DNA of 64,000 nucleotides. Origin: Methylobacterium sp. UNC378MF. Lineage in GTDB: Bacteria > Pseudomonadota > Alphaproteobacteria > Rhizobiales > Beijerinckiaceae. The notes below the pieces were generated by a model. It ran no database searches, had not been told where the DNA came from, and saw only the letters and a list, made by a program, of their open reading frames with translations. The stretch is from contig NZ_FMWU01000003.1 of the NCBI RefSeq assembly GCF_900103195.1, positions 1-64,000 of the forward strand, given 5' to 3'. Shown one piece after another: positions 57,966 to 64,000 of the stretch. A program made the translations under genes and the position numbers. How positions within the stretch are numbered: the stretch's first letter is position 1; each line of letters starts with the position of its first letter.

Positions 57966-59345
57966 CTATTGCGACAGAAGCAGCTTACCCGACAGGGGGC
58001 CGACCCCTTTGGGCACCGGCACGCTGGTCGAGTCGTAGTTCGCGTTCAGGTACAGGTTCGGGCCCTGGTAGAGATTGACCTGCTGAGCCACGATCACCGT
58101 GTAGGCGGACTGGTCGGAGACGGGCTTGCTCGCGTCGATCACCACGCGGCCGGCCGGCAGGTAGAGCGTGCCCAGCATGGTCCGCGCGTTGTCGCTGATG
58201 ATGCGGTAGGTGCGCATGGGCTTGGTCGCCGCAAGCGGCGGCGGCGTTGGGGCGATCGGGCTCAGCACGTCCCCCAGAACCGCCGTGGTCGGATCCACGG
58301 GATCGCTGACCGTGCGGTCCTCCATCATCAGAAGGCCCGCCATGGGTCCGGTGGTCGGTGCCGACAGGCTGACCGTGGTCTTCTTGTCGAAGACGAGGCC
58401 GGCCCTGTCGCCGGTGAAGTAGAAGGCGACGTCGGTTCCGGCCATCGCGGCATTCTTGTCGACGATCAGCGGCCCGTCCTTCATCACGTAGGTGCCGGCG
58501 CGCAGCGTCACGGACGCATTCTTGGTGATATGCAGGCCGCCGCAATAAGTCCCCGGATCGAGGGTGGCGCTCTGGTCGACGAGATTGCCGCTGGTGTCGC
58601 GATTGCTGTTGGCTGAGGACGGGATCGACGAGCATGCGCCGATCAGCGGAGGCGCCCTGTCCTTCAGGGGGTCCTGGATAGGCGGACAGCCCGTCTGCGG
58701 CGGCGGGGCGAAATTCGCGCGCGCGCCGTCGAAGCCGCCCGAGGAGCAGATCGTCTGAGCCCGGGCATAGGCGCTGTCCATGCCGACCATGCCGCGCGGG
58801 CTCAGCGAGTTGCTGTAGAGCGAGCAATCCAGGGCGGTGACCTCGGCGCTCTTCTCCAGCTCGAAAGCTCCGGCGGCGAGGGGGTCCAGCGTCAAAAGGC
58901 ACAGGCGCATCTTGCCGACGACGCTGGCCTTGGAGCGGACCGCGACCTTGACGGTCGGCACGCCGACAAAGCCGCCGAAGGCGAGCTTGACGGTCTCGTC
59001 GACCGTCACGGCAACGCTGGTCTTGTCGTCCGCGACGTCGACTCGAAGGGCATAAGGGCTCTCTTGGCGCGGCACCGCCTGAGCCTGAATCGTGTCGACC
59101 ACGATGCTCTTGGCCGCCGTCGAGGTGGAGACGGCAAGTTTGAGGTAGTTGCCCGCCGCCAGGACGCCGGCATCGGCCGCGTTCTGGAGCTGGCTGCGCC
59201 GGGCGGCGAGGCGGGCGTAGTCGACGCCGCCGCCGGTCAGGCCGAGCAGCACCACGGCGCTCAAGCCGAAGGTCAGGGCTACCGAGCCGGACCGGTCCGC
59301 CAGGGCGCGCGAACCGATACGGAGCGCTCTCCAGAAGGCGGAAAT
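57966..59345 (-). CDS. TadG-type pilus assembly protein, probable ATT start
   Basis: The protein has one N-terminal membrane helix (VALTFGLSAVVLLGLTGGGV, then DYARLAARRSQLQNAADAGV), the usual TadE/TadG opening. A long extracytoplasmic body follows, with VTVDETVKLAFGGFVGVPTV and beta-helix-like segments (GTYCGGLHITKNASVTLRAG). TadG-like proteins belong to Flp pilus secretion machines. A GTG start at 59264 would cut the helix, so translation should begin upstream. The frame is open there back to a TAA, with no ATG, GTG or TTG in it. An ATT at 59345, preceded by AGGGAG at 8 bases, gives SAFWRALRIGSRALADRSG before the helix and fits the family. Confidence 0.8.
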   Translation of the reverse strand: MSAFWRALRIGSRALADRSGSVALTFGLSAVVLLGLTGGGVDYARLAARRSQLQNAADAGVLAAGNYLKLAVSTSTAAKSIVVDTIQAQAVPRQESPYALRVDVADDKTSVAVTVDETVKLAFGGFVGVPTVKVAVRSKASVVGKMRLCLLTLDPLAAGAFELEKSAEVTALDCSLYSNSLSPRGMVGMDSAYARAQTICSSGGFDGARANFAPPPQTGCPPIQDPLKDRAPPLIGACSSIPSSANSNRDTSGNLVDQSATLDPGTYCGGLHITKNASVTLRAGTYVMKDGPLIVDKNAAMAGTDVAFYFTGDRAGLVFDKKTTVSLSAPTTGPMAGLLMMEDRTVSDPVDPTTAVLGDVLSPIAPTPPPLAATKPMRTYRIISDNARTMLGTLYLPAGRVVIDASKPVSDQSAYTVIVAQQVNLYQGPNLYLNANYDSTSVPVPKGVGPLSGKLLLSQ

Positions 59346-59753
59346 GGGCTGTTCTCCCTGGAGGATCGGATCGGCTAAAGCAGCGGCTTCAGCCGCCCGC
59401 CCGAAGGTTTAGGGCCCAGCTCCTAAGAATCCGTCGCGCTGATGCCCCACAAAGCTATCGTCGCTCGAACGAGCCTTGTTTCAGTGTAAACAAATTCTAA
59501 ACGCGGCCCTGTTGAAGCCCGCCGCTGCGCGAATAGCTGATCGTGTGCTATTCCTCAAGCTGAGCGAGTGCAGCAATACATATAAACGAGGCGCACACGA
59601 CAAGACAGTGGAGGAGTTTTGATGCGCCCCGGGAAAGGCGGCAAATTCCACTCGGATTCGAACGGTTTTTAAACGGCCGCACGGGTACCGTGTTTTGCCC
59701 GCGCCACTGTGGCGGGACGGCGGCAGGCTCAGGACCTGCAGAGTTCGTGTGTC
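59346..59753. other. Divergent promoter region between tadG and tadE genes
   Basis: No gene is seen. The region is less GC-rich than its surroundings around 59450-59600, as expected for promoters driving the leftward tadG and the rightward tadE pair. No specific operator was recognised. Confidence 0.45.
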
Positions 59754-60365
59754 ATGATGGGCATCCTGCGACGCCGCGCGACTGTCCGCCGTCCACGCAG
59801 ATCCGGCAGCCGTACCGGCATGGCTGGACGCGTCGAGCGGTTCGCCGGCCATCGGGCCGGTGCCTCAGCGGTTGAGTTCGCGCTTCTGGCCGCACCGTTC
59901 CTGGCGCTTCTGGGCGTCGTAGCGGAATCCGGCGTCGTAGCCATCGAGCAGCAGACGCTCGACATCGCGGTCGACCGCAGCGTCCGACAGTTGCGCACCG
60001 GCACCTTTCACGACGGGTCCGACGGCAGCGATCCGAGCCAGCGCCTCCGCAAGATCGTCTGCGCCGGCCCATCGGCGTTGTTCCCCTGCGCCGATCTGCG
60101 CCTAGACGTATCGCGAGCGGCCTCGTACTCGACGTCGCAACCGGCGGAACCGTTCGACAAAACCACGAAGACCTGGGCGACCGGCTTCGGCACGCGGTTC
60201 GAATGTCCCCAGGGCGGCGATACGATAACAGTCCGGGTTGCCGTGCCCGTGATGCGCCTGTTTCGAATGCTGGATTTCACCGGTCGGATCATGTCCGACA
60301 AGTCGCAGCTGCTGGTCACGACCGAGATCTTCCGGGCCGAGGATTACGAGCCCAAACCGTGCTGA
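59754..60365 (+). CDS. TadE-type pilus assembly protein
   Basis: The 203-residue protein has a basic N-terminus and the TadE opening HRAGASAVEFALLAAPFLAL, with the Glu of VEFALL, followed by a membrane helix. The exposed part contains DRSVRQLRTGTFHDG, CAGPSALFPCADLRLDVSRA and TITVRVAVPVMRLFRM. TadE-like pseudopilins function with the Flp/Tad secretion system at the inner membrane. The ATG at 59754 is my choice; a later ATG (MAGRVERFAG) is also possible. Its stop overlaps the next gene by seven bases. Confidence 0.85.
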   Translation: MMGILRRRATVRRPRRSGSRTGMAGRVERFAGHRAGASAVEFALLAAPFLALLGVVAESGVVAIEQQTLDIAVDRSVRQLRTGTFHDGSDGSDPSQRLRKIVCAGPSALFPCADLRLDVSRAASYSTSQPAEPFDKTTKTWATGFGTRFECPQGGDTITVRVAVPVMRLFRMLDFTGRIMSDKSQLLVTTEIFRAEDYEPKPC

Positions 60366-60946
60366 GTGTTCGTCTCCGCGCCGGCCTGATCCGCCTCATC
60401 GGCAACCGGGAGGGCGTCAGCGCGATCGAGTTCAGCATGATCGCCCCGATCCTGCTGCTGATCCTGATGGGATCGATCGAACTGCCTCGCGCCTACATGG
60501 TCGGCAAGCGCCTCGACAATGCGACGGCCACGATGGCGGATCTGATCTCCCGTGGCAGCTACGCCGACCTCAAGCCGATCTTCGCCGCGACGGGCGCGAT
60601 CTCGAACCCCTACGACGTGAGCAGTGCCAGCATCGTGCTGACGGCGGCGGGCACCTACAGCAACGGCAGCTCGCCGACGACCAAGGTCTGCTCAAGCGCT
60701 GAATCCAACGGCCAAGCCTACGCCGCCGGCGCCTCGCTGGGGGCACCGCCCGCCGGAATGACCCGGAACGGCGACCGCTTTGTCGTGTCGGAAGTGACGA
60801 TGGTCTATCGTCCGATCTTTCCGGTCCTCTCGAAAATGACCAGTTGGACCTTCCGATACAAGAAGGTCTGGCCGGTGCGCGGTGGCGATATCTACAACGG
60901 ACAGAGCGAAGTGGTTCTGCCCGGCGGCAAGCCCTGCCCAGCCTGA
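60359..60946 (+). CDS. Second TadE-type pilus assembly protein
   Basis: The protein begins (V)LSVRLRAGLIRLIGNREGVS then AIEFSMIAPILLLILMGSIE, the TadE motif S.IEFS...P and a membrane helix. The outer part contains ASIVLTAAGTYSNGSSPTTK and EVTMVYRPIFPVLSKMTSWT. The start is GTG at 60359, overlapping the stop of the preceding tadE gene. The two probably form a heteromeric pseudopilin pair with TadG. The rest of the tad locus (flp, tadABC, rcpCA) is not in the window. Confidence 0.85.
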   Translation: MLSVRLRAGLIRLIGNREGVSAIEFSMIAPILLLILMGSIELPRAYMVGKRLDNATATMADLISRGSYADLKPIFAATGAISNPYDVSSASIVLTAAGTYSNGSSPTTKVCSSAESNGQAYAAGASLGAPPAGMTRNGDRFVVSEVTMVYRPIFPVLSKMTSWTFRYKKVWPVRGGDIYNGQSEVVLPGGKPCPA

Positions 60947-60996
60947 CCGGCGGGCAGACAGTTTCCGGGCGAACGCGTGCCGGACCGGATTTGCTG

Positions 60997-61027
60997 CCGG
61001 CGCCACTGGATCATCCGGTGGCGCCGG
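60997..61027. terminator. Bidirectional terminator between convergent genes
   Basis: A near-perfect inverted repeat has 15-base arms (CCGGCGCCACTGGAT and ATCCGGTGGCGCCGG) around one base. It lies between the end of the second tadE gene (60946) and the end of the leftward secreted-protein gene (61047). It has no T-run but a very stable stem, as often seen for GC-rich genomes. Confidence 0.55.
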
Positions 61028-61046
61028 ATCATGGCCACGGCCCGCT

Positions 61047-61268
61047 TCAGCGGGTCGAGACCGCGGCGGCGACGACCCGCCGCGAGGCCGGGCTCGCGGG
61101 GACGAGGCGCGGCGTCGTGCTCAGCTCGGAGGCCGGCCTGACGGCGGCCGTGGGACGAGCCTGCTCACGATAGATCGGCGGTGTCAGCGCAATGGTCTCA
61201 TCGGCGAGGGCGGTGCCGATCATCGGAGCGGCGGCGAGGGCGGCGATAACGATGGTGCGAATGGTCAT
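61047..61268 (-). CDS. Small secreted protein
   Basis: The 73-residue product starts MTIRTIVIAALAAAPMIGTA and has a Sec signal peptide cleaved at ALA-DE. The mature peptide of about 50 residues contains PPIYREQARPTAAVRPASEL and RLVPASPASRRVVAAAVSTR, a flexible Ala/Pro/Arg-rich sequence. GAGG lies upstream of the ATG at 61268. It should reach the periplasm. No family is known to me. Confidence 0.6.
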   Translation of the reverse strand: MTIRTIVIAALAAAPMIGTALADETIALTPPIYREQARPTAAVRPASELSTTPRLVPASPASRRVVAAAVSTR

Positions 61269-61644
61269 GGTGTGACAACCTCTCGTTGTCCGGGTCCTAC
61301 CCGGCTTCGAGGGGTTATCTACGTTGCAGAGCAACATGATCCAAACAAATGCGATCGATACTCCATATTGATCTCGTCGATATGGAGGCGAGATCGTCGG
61401 CTCTAGGTCAAGTCAGGAATCCGCGTGGCTCGCATTCTGCATGTCCTCGCTCACCCACCGCGCTTGTGGCGGAAGAGGGAAGCCGCGCCAGGCCATGACG
61501 GCTGACGGACGGCGCAAACGGAACAGCCAAGTTAATACAAATTTAAAACTCACCCGCGAAGGTCGGGAACGCGGCCTAAAATCCGTTAACCGCCAGTGGC
61601 TTAGCGCGTAAAATTTTATCTTTCGCGCGGAAGGAGACAACCCG
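61269..61644. other. Intergenic region
   Basis: No gene is seen. Short inverted sequences and an AT-rich part (61500-61620) point to promoters for the two divergent small genes. A GGAAC...CGTT pair is present near 61567, but its 13-base spacing is too short for an EcfG promoter. Confidence 0.4.
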
Positions 61645-61881
61645 TTGCTGGTTGCTGCCCTGCTCTTCGCGGTGGGCATGTGGGAGGGCTGGCGGTATCG
61701 GGCAGCGGTTTTGATGGCCAGCTCGATGCTGGTCAGCCTCGCTTGGCTGAGCCTCTGGGTCTTCGTCTGGGCACATCTCGACGCCGAGAAGATCCTGCTG
61801 TTGTTTGCCTATCTGACAGCCCTTCAGGCTGGTTACCTCCTCGGGGCCTATCTGAGCGCCGACACCGATCCGAACCGCTGA
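61645..61881 (+). CDS. Small integral membrane protein (TTG start)
   Basis: The 78-residue protein has two to three membrane helices (LLVAALLFAVGMWEGWRYR, AVLMASSMLVSLAWLSLWVF and LLLFAYLTALQAGYLLGAYL). GGAGA lies 9 bases before a TTG at 61645, which is the only credible start. The shape, a small two- or three-helix protein, recalls exopolysaccharide repressor (ExoX-like) proteins, but without a specific motif. Function is unknown. Confidence 0.6.
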   Translation: MLVAALLFAVGMWEGWRYRAAVLMASSMLVSLAWLSLWVFVWAHLDAEKILLLFAYLTALQAGYLLGAYLSADTDPNR

Positions 61882-61956
61882 CCGGATCTGTGGCGATGTC
61901 GGGGAGGAACCGGGAATGCCAGCAGCCGCCCGCGGCACCGGCCGGCTGCCTGCCGT

Positions 61957-62337
61957 TCAGCGGCCGAATTCGACCGGAATGCTGAGATCGACGATCCCGG
62001 CCTCACCCAGGAGTGCGGCGGGCGGCACGGGGGCCGGGCTGATCCCCTGCACGGCGCGGAGCGCGCGCTGATCGAGCTTCGGCGAGCCCGAACTCTGCTC
62101 GATCTCCGCGGCCTGCACCGCCCCGTCCGGGGCGATCTGCACATGGACGAGCACGGTTCCACGGCCCCGGCCGGGAGCCTGTCGGGTCCCGGCGCGGTCG
62201 GCGGCATCGATCCGTGTGACGAGTTCCGAGAGCCACGCTCGCGCGGCCGGTCCCGGGGCGCTCCGCGCCTCAGCCACCCCGGGTGCCAGGATCAGGCCGA
62301 ATACGACGGAAGCGGATTTGACGACGCGCGGCGACAT
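61957..62337 (-). CDS. TonB C-terminal-domain periplasmic protein
   Basis: The 126-residue protein has a signal peptide or anchor (VVKSASVVFGLILAPGVAEA) and a TonB-type C-terminal domain. The domain has GTVLVHVQIAPDGAVQAAEI and QSSGSPKLDQRALRAVQGIS then PAPVPPAALL. TonB transmits proton-motive force to outer-membrane receptors; here the usual proline-rich spanner is lacking and the N-terminal helix appears cleavable, so it may be a periplasmic TonB-like protein rather than a motor. The ATG at 62337 is the family start; earlier in-frame codons would be unusual. It lies 86 bases from the sigma gene end, same strand. Confidence 0.82.
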   Translation of the reverse strand: MSPRVVKSASVVFGLILAPGVAEARSAPGPAARAWLSELVTRIDAADRAGTRQAPGRGRGTVLVHVQIAPDGAVQAAEIEQSSGSPKLDQRALRAVQGISPAPVPPAALLGEAGIVDLSIPVEFGR

Positions 62338-62423
62338 GGGGAAACGGCGGCTCCCTGAGCCTGGATCGAGAGCCGACCCTACCCGCAGAGGCGGGTCTCC
62401 TGCGACCCCGTCACCGGTCGCCG

Positions 62424-63173
62424 TCACGAGACGGCGGTGGATTTCCGGCCCTTCGGACCCGCGGCGGCCAGCATGACGTCGTCGCTGCCGACCTCGATAC
62501 CGGTATAGCCCAGCATCTCTGCGAGCTGCGTCCGGGCCCGCCAGACCCGGCTCTTCACGGTGCCGATCCGGCACTGCATGACGGCGGCGGTCTCCTCGTA
62601 GGTGAGGCTCTCGATTGCCACGAGCACCAGCGCCTGCCGCATCGGCGGCGCCAAGCGGTCGAGGGCAGCCTGCACGTCGCTCAGGTCGAGATGGCCCCCC
62701 TGCTCGGGCAGCGACACCATCCGCTCCGCCTGGGCGCCATCCTCGTCCTGTACCTCGCGCCCGCGCTTGCGGTGCTCGTTGTAGAACTGGTTGCGCATGA
62801 TCGTGAACAGCCAGGCTTCCAGGTTCGTGCCCGGTGCGAAGCTGGCACGGGAGCGCCAAGCCCGCAGAAGCGTGTTCTGCAACAGGTCGTCGGCACCGAC
62901 ATGACTACGCAGAAGCGAGCGCGCGAAGCGCTGCAGGTTCGGCACCATGGCCAGGAGCGCAGTCTGGAACGCCTTCTCGCGGCCGTCCTGCGCCCGGCCG
63001 AAGGCACCGTCCAGCAACCTCAGCAGTTCGGCGAAGCGATCCGCGATGGTTGGCTCGACGTTATCCTGCGCGTAGGTCGCCGCAAGCAGAAGGCCGAGAT
63101 GATACTGCACGCTGTCGGGGAGCCGGGGCGCCTGCGTGTCGATTGTATCAGCGTCGAGCGAGAGTTCGAGCAT
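62424..63173 (-). CDS. NepR-EcfG-like fusion: general-stress ECF sigma factor with NepR-like N-terminus
   Basis: Residues 20-56 (SVQYHLGLLLAATYAQDNVE then PTIADRFAELLRLLD) follow the NepR core pattern (I/L)G..L...Y......EP..DRF..LL..L. From residue 75 there is an ECF sigma: region 2 (LRSHVGADDLLQNTLLRAWR) and region 4 (LPPMRQALVLVAIESLTYEE, then TAAVMQCRIGTVKSRVWRAR). NepR is the anti-sigma factor of EcfG and is released by phosphorylated PhyR. A fused NepR module should hold the sigma factor inactive in cis, or respond to PhyR directly. The total of 249 residues is about 70 longer than a stand-alone EcfG. An 18-bp palindrome lies 95 bases upstream. Confidence 0.88.
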   Translation of the reverse strand: MLELSLDADTIDTQAPRLPDSVQYHLGLLLAATYAQDNVEPTIADRFAELLRLLDGAFGRAQDGREKAFQTALLAMVPNLQRFARSLLRSHVGADDLLQNTLLRAWRSRASFAPGTNLEAWLFTIMRNQFYNEHRKRGREVQDEDGAQAERMVSLPEQGGHLDLSDVQAALDRLAPPMRQALVLVAIESLTYEETAAVMQCRIGTVKSRVWRARTQLAEMLGYTGIEVGSDDVMLAAAGPKGRKSTAVS

Positions 63174-63267
63174 GATAGCCGATCACCTGAATGGGATGAA
63201 AATGCGAGCGCTGCCACTAATCCCTGATCACACTAAATCTGCCGCAACATAGATCAGCGACCCGGCG

Positions 63268-63285
63268 TATATCCGATCGGATATA
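63268..63285. promoter_or_regulatory. 18-bp perfect palindrome upstream of the sigma fusion gene
   Basis: The dyad TATATCCGATCGGATATA lies between the divergent sigma-fusion gene (start 63173) and the small gene at 63473. Such a perfect operator-sized palindrome in a divergent promoter region suggests a binding site for a dimeric regulator. The regulator is not identified. Confidence 0.5.
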
Positions 63286-63472
63286 TGCTTCATTCTCCGA
63301 CAATCGCGCCAGACATGGAAACAGGATAAGGGGCTTCGATGAGGACATACGTGCCGGAAAACTGCTCACTGCGCATCCGGATCTGCGGCAGCGCATTCAA
63401 TAATTTCGCCACTGCGAAGGCGGATCCTGACCGTAGCGCGGGTGCGACCGACCGGACCGGGGGCTCGCGCCT

Positions 63473-63718
63473 ATGACCCGGCTCTCGGATCTTGAGCACG
63501 ACCCCGCCTTCCAAGAGGCTGTCCTCGCAGTACGGGGTGCGGCCAGCACCTTGAGCGGCCGGGCCGTGACCGTGGAGGAGGCACGCTTCCTCGTCGGCAT
63601 CGCCCTGACCACCTTCGCCCATGCCGGAGGCCTCGAGGAGCCGAGCCGGAGCCGGCTCGCCCGCTTCTCGGAGCGTATCGGGCCGGGCACGGTCGTCGAG
63701 ACGCTGACCAAGCACTGA
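63473..63718 (+). CDS. Small hypothetical protein
   Basis: The 81-residue product starts MTRLSDLEHDPAFQEAVLAV. It continues RGAASTLSGRAVTVEEARFL, VGIALTTFAHAGGLEEPSRS and RLARFSERIGPGTVVETLTK, a soluble helical protein with GC-rich third positions. A reverse frame overlaps it but is less protein-like. No family is recognised. It converges on the CsoR/FrmR-like gene 42 bases downstream. Confidence 0.55.
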   Translation: MTRLSDLEHDPAFQEAVLAVRGAASTLSGRAVTVEEARFLVGIALTTFAHAGGLEEPSRSRLARFSERIGPGTVVETLTKH

Positions 63719-63760
63719 GCCGCAGACCAAACGAGGCGCTGGGGCCGGCGACCCGCACGC

Positions 63761-64000
63761 CTAACCGGCCTCCGCCATCGCGGCCCGCAGAACCCGGAGT
63801 AGGTCCGCCATCACTGCCTCCCGGTCCTGACCTCGGGCAGCCAGGCGGAGCCCCTCGTTGACATGCTGGTCGATGATCAGCAGGCCGACTTCGCGCAGAG
63901 CCGCCGTCATGGCCCGGATCTGTTGGATCTCGTCCAGGCAGTGCCGGTCGGCCTCGACCATCGCTCGCAGGCCCCGAACTTGTCCCTCGATCCGCCCCAG
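63761..64000 (-). CDS. CsoR/RcnR/FrmR-family metal- or formaldehyde-sensing repressor, C-terminal part
   Basis: The frame is open to the window end and reads LGRIEGQVRGLRAMVEADRH, CLDEIQQIRAMTAALREVGL and LIIDQHVNEGLRLAARGQDR. This is the four-helix CsoR/RcnR/FrmR fold. The conserved sensing Cys (DRHCLDEI) and a His (DQHVNEG) are present. The second Cys of CsoR is absent, which favours FrmR- or RcnR-like sensing. These tetramers repress an adjacent metal-efflux or formaldehyde-oxidation operon. The N-terminal residues lie beyond position 64000, so the third ligand cannot be checked. Confidence 0.88.
   Translation of the reverse strand: MGRIEGQVRGLRAMVEADRHCLDEIQQIRAMTAALREVGLLIIDQHVNEGLRLAARGQDREAVMADLLRVLRAAMAEAG

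Noticed and set aside
56865..58616. 583-residue forward open frame opposite HD-GYP and tadG
   Set aside because: It spans two real reverse-strand genes and the gap between them, and shows no protein-like pattern.
61567..61590. GGAAC...CGTT as an EcfG-dependent promoter
   Set aside because: The spacing between elements is about 13 bases, too short for the usual 16-18.

Overview
The window looks like chromosome or large replicon of a Methylobacterium/Methylorubrum-type alphaproteobacterium (Hyphomicrobiales). The evidence is high GC with GC-rich third codon positions, a CIRCE-controlled groESL operon, many short lineage-type proteins (DUF6894-, DUF6481- and DUF6328-like, phasin-like and lysine-rich 43-residue proteins), HWE/HisKA_2 kinases, an EcfG-type sigma factor and TadE/TadG pilus proteins. 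No rRNA, tRNA or CRISPR array was seen. The genus assignment is inference from protein character; no database search was possible.

Layout. 1-704: 5' end of groEL, groES and a CIRCE operator, all read leftward. 705-9600: small hypothetical genes, a cold-shock gene and several decayed genes, with long stretches holding no convincing gene. 9.9-14.6 kb: alpha/beta hydrolase, secreted protein, broken PHB-depolymerase-like esterase, transglutaminase-like protease and Na+/H+ antiporter. 14.5-17.9 kb: graveyard with a truncated PAS kinase, a 135-bp element with 17-bp terminal inverted repeats, a lipoprotein and a dead IS3-family transposase that itself contains a palindromic repeat. 17.9-25.9 kb: a 1937-residue soluble hybrid kinase with nine exact 92-residue HAMP-type repeats, overlapping a REC-PAS-kinase-REC partner. 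26-31.3 kb: membrane and secreted proteins, a DUF4118-type kinase, and remnants of a cache-type sensor, an integrase, a response regulator and a DUF6328 gene. 31.4-36.5 kb: a lone ParD-like gene followed by two overlapping hybrid kinases. 36.6-39.8 kb: ZntB/CorA-like transporter, phosphatidylserine decarboxylase and a duplicated DUF6328 protein. 39.8-45.2 kb: decayed RcnA and KefB/YbaL-like genes around a chromate module (PadR, rhodanese, ChrA, DoxX) and an HTD2-type dehydratase. 45.7-53.7 kb: hybrid kinase, degenerate peptide-deformylase-like gene, HWE kinase plus receiver pair, helix-hairpin-helix protein and KpsE-like export protein. 54-57.9 kb: HD-GYP response regulator and a HAMP-kinase-REC-HPt protein. 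58-61 kb: divergent TadG and TadE/TadE genes. 61-64 kb: small secreted and membrane proteins, a TonB-type protein, a NepR-EcfG-like fusion and a partial CsoR/FrmR repressor.

The theme is signal transduction. Eight apparently intact histidine kinases, one stand-alone receiver and one HD-GYP regulator sit in 64 kb, several in overlapping pairs, together with an ECF sigma factor whose N-terminus resembles its own anti-sigma factor. The kinases share transmitter modules but carry different sensory fronts. Around them lie about a dozen gene remnants, as expected of a plastic accessory region. The most unusual items are the NepR-sigma fusion, the deformylase-like protein lacking its metal ligands, the nine-repeat HAMP kinase, a probable ATT start codon for tadG and a 28-bp perfect palindrome upstream of groES.
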